Below, piece by piece: positions 6,307-10,567 of a DNA stretch of 10,567 nt. The notes under the pieces were generated by a model. The model saw only the letters and a list, made by a program, of their open reading frames with translations. It was not told the DNA's origin and did no database searches. The position numbers and the translations under genes are program-made. Location of the stretch: the NCBI GenBank assembly GCA_003562555.1, contig PWUO01000057.1, forward strand, positions 1-10,567, written 5' to 3'. Source of the DNA: Dehalococcoidia bacterium (GTDB taxonomy: Bacteria > Chloroflexota > Dehalococcoidia > GIF9 > AB-539-J10). Within the stretch, counting starts at the first letter, position 1, and every line of letters begins with the position of its first letter.

Positions 6307-7044
6307 CTACCAGCCCCGCTGCCTGAGCGCTTCGTACATCGCCAAGGCAGCTGCGATTGATGCGTTCAGCGAGCCGATCCGACCCCGCATCGGAATGGCG
6401 GCGAGTGCATCACACCGCTTTCGTACCAGGTGCGAGATGCCCGTTCCCTCAGCTCCGATGACGAACGCGGTTGGAGTCGTGAAGTCGACCTCCGTGTACA
6501 CTCTATCGCCCTCCGGATCGATGCCGACGACCACTACGTCCTGATCCTGCAACTGCTGGATCGCCTGCGCGATATTGGAAACTCTCGCAACTGGCACGTA
6601 TTCGACCGCGCCCGCAGAGGCGCGCGCCACCGCGGCCGTGAGGCCGACTGCACGACGTGAGCGCACGACTACCCCATGGGTGCCCGTCGTTTCTGCACAC
6701 CGAAGGATCGCACCGAGATTATGCGGGTCCTCGATGCCGTCCAGCACACAGTACAGGCCCGGCTCGTTCCGGTCCCGTGACACCGCGAGGAGGTCGTCGA
6801 GCGACACGTAGTCATGAGCCGCAGTGTAGGCGATCACCCCCTGGTGTTGCAGGGTACTGCCGGCACGATCAAGTGCCGGGCGGGGTACGTATTCGACGGG
6901 AACCCTTTGCTCACGTGCGAGTTGCAGTATCTCACCTATTGCGCTGTGACGCCCGATGCCCTTGGCCAGCAGGACCTTGTTGATGGGACGGCCGGATTTG
7001 AGGGCTTCGAGTACCGGGTGTCTTCCCTCAACTATCTCTGCCAT
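6307..7044 (-). CDS. rlmB: 23S rRNA (guanosine-2'-O-)-methyltransferase RlmB, SpoU/TrmH family
   Basis: This 245-aa SPOUT methyltransferase probably modifies a guanosine of the 23S rRNA P-loop (G2251 in E. coli numbering) using S-adenosylmethionine. An N-terminal substrate-binding domain (1-75, with EGRHPVLEALKSGRPINKVLL) is followed by the knotted catalytic domain. All three family motifs are intact: DGIEDPHNLGAILRCAE (102-118, with Asn109 and Arg115), VIGAEGTGIS (195-204) and IPMRGRIGSLNASIAAAL (217-234). The start at ATG 7044 has GAGAGG four bases upstream (7049-7054). The length is normal. It appears to be transcribed on its own: cyt-b-like gene is divergent upstream, and the nested repeat and a new promoter lie downstream. 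The family call is very firm; RlmB rather than a TrmH paralogue is supported by the N-terminal domain. Confidence 0.93.
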   Translation of the reverse strand: MAEIVEGRHPVLEALKSGRPINKVLLAKGIGRHSAIGEILQLAREQRVPVEYVPRPALDRAGSTLQHQGVIAYTAAHDYVSLDDLLAVSRDRNEPGLYCVLDGIEDPHNLGAILRCAETTGTHGVVVRSRRAVGLTAAVARASAGAVEYVPVARVSNIAQAIQQLQDQDVVVVGIDPEGDRVYTEVDFTTPTAFVIGAEGTGISHLVRKRCDALAAIPMRGRIGSLNASIAAALAMYEALRQRGW

Positions 7045-7172
7045 CGTACCTCTCGATGTCGAGCCACATGCGCGGGTGTTGCCGGAGGGATTGTACCGCT
7101 GAACCAGCGAACAACTCCACCTTTACTTGAATTCTAACAGCAACGCCGGCCGTCGGCCTGATCACAGTATCC

Positions 7173-7201
7173 TTGGACATGGGACATTCGGCTGTGATAG
7201 A
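7173..7201 (+). promoter_or_regulatory. Weak promoter candidate for the cytochrome/dehydrogenase pair
   Basis: TTGGAC (7173-7178) is followed after 17 bp by GATAGA (7196-7201) in a TGTGATAGAT context. This would give a leader of about 50 nt before ATG 7259. The -35 is good and the -10 poor. On the opposite strand of this divergent gap, TACAAT at 7090-7095 is a possible -10 for rlmB, without a clear -35. Confidence 0.25.
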
Positions 7202-7258
7202 TTCGGCACCAATGACCGGGCGTGCACACAGGCGACGCCCACAAGGATGGATCTTACT

Positions 7259-7747
7259 ATGATCACGCAGTTCAGAATCGCGACCGGTCTGCTTGTCCTG
7301 ACACTCGTGATGTCCGTGGGAACGTATCTGGGGTGGTGGAGCCTGTTCATATTCATCGGTCCCTATGCGCTCGGTCACTGGCTGGCGATTGTGGCCGCTG
7401 CGTATCTCGTTATCGCCGTGCCCCTTTATGCGTATTTGAAGCGCACAACCTCGGTGTCGCGTGCCGGACTTGTGAAGTTCCACGTGTTTGGCAACCTGCT
7501 GGCCTTCCTGCCGATCGCTGTCCACTTCGGACTGCACATGGGTCGCCTGGCGGACGGTCCTCTCAGACTCGGCGACGGTCTGGCTGGATTCATTCTGATC
7601 CTCTTCGTGGTCGGGGCCGGGTTCATGCTGCGCTTTGGTGTTGCAGCTGCGCATCGTGCATCGGTACGAACGGTTCACGTTGGATCAAGCCTTTCACTTG
7701 TGGTGGTGATCGGAATTCACGCACTTCGTAACTTCGGCCTGTTGTAG
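7259..7747 (+). CDS. Four-helix histidine-rich membrane protein, probable b-type cytochrome
   Basis: This 162-aa protein is almost entirely membrane-embedded, with four hydrophobic helices at about 7-26, 37-59, 75-93 plus following turn, and 107-130, and a last helix at about 141-156. Counting is approximate, so four or five is safest. Histidines lie in or at the ends of helices: His40 (GHW), His75 (KFHVFGN), His89 and His93 (VHFGLHMGR), His132, His140 (RTVHVG) and His154 (IHALRN). This arrangement resembles small di-heme b-type cytochromes and ferric-reductase-like membrane proteins, but I cannot name a family. AAGGATGG (7243-7250) favours ATG 7259 over ATG 7247, which overlaps that site. 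A sugar dehydrogenase-like gene follows after 39 bp, suggesting an electron-transfer link. Heme binding is inference. Confidence 0.72.
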   Translation: MITQFRIATGLLVLTLVMSVGTYLGWWSLFIFIGPYALGHWLAIVAAAYLVIAVPLYAYLKRTTSVSRAGLVKFHVFGNLLAFLPIAVHFGLHMGRLADGPLRLGDGLAGFILILFVVGAGFMLRFGVAAAHRASVRTVHVGSSLSLVVVIGIHALRNFGLL

Positions 7748-7786
7748 CCGACCGTTGTAGAGACCCTGTGCAGTTGCCCCACGATC

Positions 7787-8890
7787 ATGAAGACAGCAAT
7801 CGCCGTGCTGGTCCTTGTGCTGATCGCCGTCCTTGCGGGCCCGACCATGTGGCGGGCCGTTCAGATGGCGAACCAGTCGTCTGAGCCTGAGGCGGCGTAT
7901 CACACAATTGGAGAAACCACGGTCGTCGCTTCGGGCCTGGAGATACCCTGGGCCCTTGCATCGCTGCCGGACGGGAGCATGCTGATCACCGAACGCCCGG
8001 GGCGAATCCGATACTACGACGCAGCCGAAGGGCTGCGCGAGGAACCACTGCTGACGTTGCCCCACGTCGAGCACAGGGGTGAGGGTGGACTTCTTGGCAT
8101 CGCCGTACATCCGTCGTTCGACACCTTTCCCTATGTATACGTCTATTACACATATGTGCGGAGCAACGCTCTCGTGAACAGAGTCAGCAGGTTTTCGATG
8201 CGCGGGCTGCACCTGGCTGAGGAGGAGGTCATCCTCGACGACATTCCGGCGGCGTCAATACACAACGGGGGCCGGATCAAGTTCGGGCCGGACGGTCTAC
8301 TGTACGTGAGTACCGGTGATGCGGCTCATCCCGAACTGTCGCAGTCGCCACATTCTCTCGCAGGCAAGATACTCAGGATCACCGGTGACGGCGGAATCCC
8401 CGACGATAATCCATTCCCTGGATCGCCAGTATATTCGCTTGGTCACCGCAATCCCCAGGGATTGGCGTGGGATGATGCGGGGCAGTTATGGGCGACGGAG
8501 CATGGTGCTCAGGCGACGGATGAATTGAACCTCATTCGTCCCGGACTGAACTATGGATGGCCGGTGATTACCGGAGACCAGACCATGACGGGTATGGAGA
8601 CCGCAGTGGTGCAGAGCGGGCGCAGCACGTGGGCACCATCAGGCCTTGCGTATCTTGACGGTCGCCTGTACTTCGCAGGATTGAGGGGACAGAGCCTGTA
8701 CACGGTTGATCTGTCAGCGGACATAACACTTACCCGCCATCTGCAGGGCGAGTTCGGCCGTCTACGGGAAGTGGTGGTGGGGCACGACGGTTCTTTGTAC
8801 CTTCTCACAAGCAATCGCGACGGTCGTGGGTCGCCTGTCCCGGAGGATGATCGCCTGATAATGGTCCTGGTGGATTCAAACGGGGACTGA
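7787..8890 (+). CDS. PQQ-dependent sugar dehydrogenase-like beta-propeller (GSDH/sorbosone dehydrogenase family)
   Basis: This 367-aa protein has an N-terminal signal or anchor helix (residues 4-18, MKTAIAVLVLVLIAVLAG), so it acts outside the cytoplasm. The rest is a six-bladed propeller of the glucose/sorbosone dehydrogenase family (YliI/Asd type). Motifs in order are IPWALASLPDGSMLITERPGR (split at about 53-73), EGGLLGIAVHPSF (99-111, with the probable catalytic His108), HNGGRIKFGPDGLLYVSTGD (159-178, Arg163), GHRNPQGLAWD (219-229), LWATEHG (234-240), DELNLIRPGLNYGWP (245-259) and a closing TSNRDGRG. Members oxidise aldose sugars with pyrroloquinoline quinone. Whether this protein uses PQQ or has a free substrate cannot be read. 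No ribosome binding site is evident, so coupling to the upstream cytochrome-like gene is likely. Confidence 0.87.
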   Translation: MKTAIAVLVLVLIAVLAGPTMWRAVQMANQSSEPEAAYHTIGETTVVASGLEIPWALASLPDGSMLITERPGRIRYYDAAEGLREEPLLTLPHVEHRGEGGLLGIAVHPSFDTFPYVYVYYTYVRSNALVNRVSRFSMRGLHLAEEEVILDDIPAASIHNGGRIKFGPDGLLYVSTGDAAHPELSQSPHSLAGKILRITGDGGIPDDNPFPGSPVYSLGHRNPQGLAWDDAGQLWATEHGAQATDELNLIRPGLNYGWPVITGDQTMTGMETAVVQSGRSTWAPSGLAYLDGRLYFAGLRGQSLYTVDLSADITLTRHLQGEFGRLREVVVGHDGSLYLLTSNRDGRGSPVPEDDRLIMVLVDSNGD

Positions 8891-8933
8891 CGGTCACATC
8901 GGCTGGTCTGTCGGCGCCCCCTGACATCGTTAC

Positions 8934-9773
8934 TCAGTTCGATCTCGCCGGCCGCCACATTTCCACGCGGCGCGTGCCGTCGTCGCGCTTCAGGCGAGGC
9001 AGCACCAGAATCAGCACCAGCGCCAGCGCGATCTGAATCGCGCTTCGCGCAATCTCGGCGGCAGCGTCGGTCAGGAGCAGTTCATTCGCCACGTTCAGCA
9101 TGAAGTGATAGACGATAGCGGCGAGAATGCTGCCAGTTGTGCCGTGGTAGATCCAGGTCATGACGAAGGCGGTTGCGACGCACCAGACGAGGAATTCCAG
9201 CGATTGCACCGTGAGCAGGCCAAGGCCGCTCTGATACGTGTCAGCCATGAAGAACAGGGGCAAATGCCAGGACCACCACAGAACACCGAGGATGAGGCTG
9301 GTGGCAGCGAGCCCGAATCGACTATGCAGCGCATCCTGTCCGTAGCCCCGCCACGCGATTTCCTCGATGAGAGGTGCGAGAAGCATCAGGAGGATGTAGA
9401 AGACCGTGACATTGCGAATCGTGCTGATGTTGAGGAGATTGTCTGGTTGAAGCGAGCCGCCGGTGAGCACCGCTGCGATGACGATGCCGGAGAGTGTAAC
9501 CGCGGGAGGCAACAGCAGAATCGCAGACCACCAGCGTCCCGATATACGTCCGAACGATATAATCCGCGCAGCGTACTCCCTCATATACGTGGCGTCGCGC
9601 GTCCCTCTCACAAACAGCAGGGCGGCGACGAGCGGCCCCAGGCCACCGGCGAAGAAGAGGAGATTTCGTGGAAAATCATTGACGGACCACTGGAGGACGG
9701 CGAACGGGATGAAGAAGACCCAGGTCAGCCCGTGTGTTGCCAGGAAGAACGACAGCATTCTGTAGCGCGGCAA
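8934..9773 (-). CDS. CPBP-family intramembrane metalloprotease (CAAX protease / bacteriocin-processing type)
   Basis: This polytopic membrane protein of 279 aa belongs to the CPBP/Abi family of glutamate-type intramembrane endopeptidases. The signature residues are present: EEIAWRG (137-143, Glu137-Glu138 and Arg142), His170 in WWSWHLP, and the YHFMLNVANE motif with His223 and Asn227. About seven to eight helices are visible, with a basic C-terminal tail. The start is placed at TTG 9773 because GGAGGTGA (9779-9786 on the minus strand) lies five bases upstream. ATG 9758 is too far from that site (20 bases), and a GTG at 9854 would extend the protein across the promoter. Roles in this family include processing of prenylated or secreted peptides and bacteriocin immunity. 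No bacteriocin gene is nearby, so the substrate is unknown. Confidence 0.88.
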   Translation of the reverse strand: MPRYRMLSFFLATHGLTWVFFIPFAVLQWSVNDFPRNLLFFAGGLGPLVAALLFVRGTRDATYMREYAARIISFGRISGRWWSAILLLPPAVTLSGIVIAAVLTGGSLQPDNLLNISTIRNVTVFYILLMLLAPLIEEIAWRGYGQDALHSRFGLAATSLILGVLWWSWHLPLFFMADTYQSGLGLLTVQSLEFLVWCVATAFVMTWIYHGTTGSILAAIVYHFMLNVANELLLTDAAAEIARSAIQIALALVLILVLPRLKRDDGTRRVEMWRPARSN

Positions 9774-9803
9774 AGCGGTCACCTCCGCGGAAACGTGCGC
9801 GAA

Positions 9804-9832
9804 ATTGTACACACGGTTCCTGTACACTACAA
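9804..9832 (-). promoter_or_regulatory. Candidate promoter of the CPBP protease with TGTACAC repeats
   Basis: On the minus strand TTGTAG (9827-9832) and TACAAT (9804-9809) are separated by 17 bp, so a message would begin about 25 bases before the TTG start. The -10 is good and the -35 weak. Two direct copies of TGTACAC (plus strand 9806-9812 and 9821-9827), 15 bp apart, overlap the -10 and the -35 side of the spacer. They may be a regulator's binding site. Confidence 0.4.
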
Positions 9833-9906
9833 CGGATTGCACCTGTGGAGACACGCGCGATGGTCGCGCGCTGCGACTTTAGCTCCGCATCGGGTGCGCC
9901 GGGACT

Positions 9907-9938
9907 GGCGCGGGTGTGATTCAGTTCACCCTGGCGCC
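9907..9938. promoter_or_regulatory. Inverted repeat containing a CRP/FNR-like site in a divergent intergenic region
   Basis: GGCGC (9907-9911) plus GGGTG (9912-9916) can pair with CACCC (9927-9931) plus GCGCC (9934-9938), leaving a two-base bulge. Its centre, TGTGA-N6-TCACC (9915-9930), is one base short of the CRP consensus TGTGA-N6-TCACA. It lies about 90 bp upstream of the methyltransferase gene and 130 bp upstream of the divergent protease. It looks more like an operator than a terminator. The rest of 9774-10021 shows only the protease promoter and a GATC triplet repeat at 9970-9981. Confidence 0.3.
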
Positions 9939-10021
9939 CGGTGCTTCAATTACGCGGCATCACACCAGGGATCGATCGATCGACCGTGCCCGGTTGCGAG
10001 AATTGGTTCGTACGTACTTTG

Positions 10022-10567
10022 ATGGACATCGATCTATTCAGTAACTACCTGCTGATAACTGTCTTCACACTGTTCTCGATCATGCGGATCGAGCACTATC
10101 GTCGAGCGCGCAAGGCTGGCTACCAAACGGTTGTGTCCGAGAGTCGGAAGTATTCGATCTGGTTGAGCGTCTTCATCTGCTACGAGGTTTTCACCCTGTT
10201 CGCGCACATCCGAATACGTTCGCTTGATTGGGCACCGAGGCTCCTGAGCTGGGCGGCTCTGGATCTTCCGCTGGCTCTGAGACTTCTGGGCGCGGTGCTG
10301 GCTCTCGCGGCGCTCATGCTCTTCCTCTGGATACACCGCACTCTGGGGAATAACCTGTCGGCCACGCTCAAGATCAAGGAAAACCATACGCTGGTTACCA
10401 ATGGACCGTACGCGCTGGTGCGCCACCCCATGTACACCGCGTTCTATCTGCTGCACGTAGCTGTGTTCTTTCTGACTGCCAACTGGTTCATTGGGGTTAC
10501 ATGGTTCATCGGACTCAGCCTGATAGTCCTCCTGCGGGTCAGACGCGAGGAGCAGATGCTGATCGAC
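10022..10567 (+). CDS. ICMT-like membrane methyltransferase, 3' end outside window
   Basis: The first 182 residues of a membrane protein are visible, open to the window edge. Hydrophobic helices occur at about 8-20, 45-62, 82-103 and 140-171. The diagnostic region is TNGPYALVRHPMYTAFYLL (126-144), followed by RVRREEQMLID (172-182). The RHPxY motif and the later Glu-Glu pair form the S-adenosylmethionine site of isoprenylcysteine carboxyl methyltransferases and related phospholipid methyltransferases. Bacterial members modify unknown, probably lipophilic, substrates. The ATG at 10022 has only a weak purine-rich stretch upstream. The protein should end within a few tens of residues beyond the window, as the EE motif is near the usual C-terminus. 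It is divergent from the CPBP protease. Pairing of prenyl-protein-processing families here is noted but may be chance. Confidence 0.85.
   Translation, partial: MDIDLFSNYLLITVFTLFSIMRIEHYRRARKAGYQTVVSESRKYSIWLSVFICYEVFTLFAHIRIRSLDWAPRLLSWAALDLPLALRLLGAVLALAALMLFLWIHRTLGNNLSATLKIKENHTLVTNGPYALVRHPMYTAFYLLHVAVFFLTANWFIGVTWFIGLSLIVLLRVRREEQMLID

Noticed and set aside
9970..9981. GATCGATCGATC, a 12-bp palindrome with three GATC sites.
   Set aside because: It is isolated, with no DnaA boxes, AT-rich region or dnaA/dnaN genes. Not enough to call an origin or methylation switch.
9105..10022. Long open plus-strand frame of about 305 codons opposite the CPBP protease.
   Set aside because: It is highly charged, has no recognisable motif and lies antisense to a well-supported membrane protease. 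It is a by-product of that gene's codon use.
9105..10567. CPBP protease and ICMT-like methyltransferase considered as a prenyl-peptide processing or bacteriocin system.
   Set aside because: The genes are divergent, no precursor peptide, CAAX-like C-terminus or prenyltransferase is present, and both families are common and widespread. Proximity alone is weak evidence.

Overview
The window is a bacterial chromosome segment of moderately high GC content, by eye in the upper 50s percent. The gene set points to a Gram-positive-type or Chloroflexota/Actinomycetota-like lineage, but this is inference and no marker fixes the phylum. The pointers are tandem DegV/FakB-type genes, a DUF6485-like small protein, a membrane-anchored NEW3-type protein, and a mix of Shine-Dalgarno starts with one apparently leaderless GTG start. 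No rRNA, tRNA, CRISPR array, transposase or phage gene was found. The region looks like ordinary chromosome rather than a mobile island.

Layout. Positions 1-3069 (+) form a metal-homeostasis block: the 3' end of a Fur-family regulator, then a three-gene high-affinity zinc ABC transporter (lipoprotein with a long His/Asp-rich loop, ATPase, permease), then a 67-residue cysteine-rich protein. A promoter-like element with an overlapping 7-1-7 type palindrome lies between the regulator and the transporter, so the transporter is probably repressed by the neighbouring Fur-type protein. Positions 3169-7044 (-) carry, in transcription order, rlmB (23S rRNA 2'-O-methyltransferase), two tandem DegV-family fatty-acid-binding proteins, and a secreted, membrane-anchored two-domain NEW3-like protein. 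Positions 7259-8890 (+) carry a four-helix, histidine-rich membrane protein that looks like a small b-type cytochrome, followed 39 bp later by a PQQ-type sugar dehydrogenase-like beta-propeller. Positions 8934-9773 (-) encode a CPBP intramembrane protease that probably starts at TTG. From 10022 (+) an ICMT-like membrane methyltransferase runs off the end of the window.

How the genes fit together. The first block is a coherent zinc-uptake unit in which the small Cys-rich protein may handle or sense metal. The paired DegV proteins suggest two fatty-acid carriers of different specificity for a FakA-type kinase encoded elsewhere. The cytochrome-like protein and the sugar dehydrogenase may form a periplasmic oxidation/electron-transfer pair. 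The remaining genes look independent. I see no convincing undescribed defence or mobile system here. The best leads are the zinc operon's operators and Cys-rich partner, the contrasting starts of the DegV twins, and the cytochrome/dehydrogenase pair.
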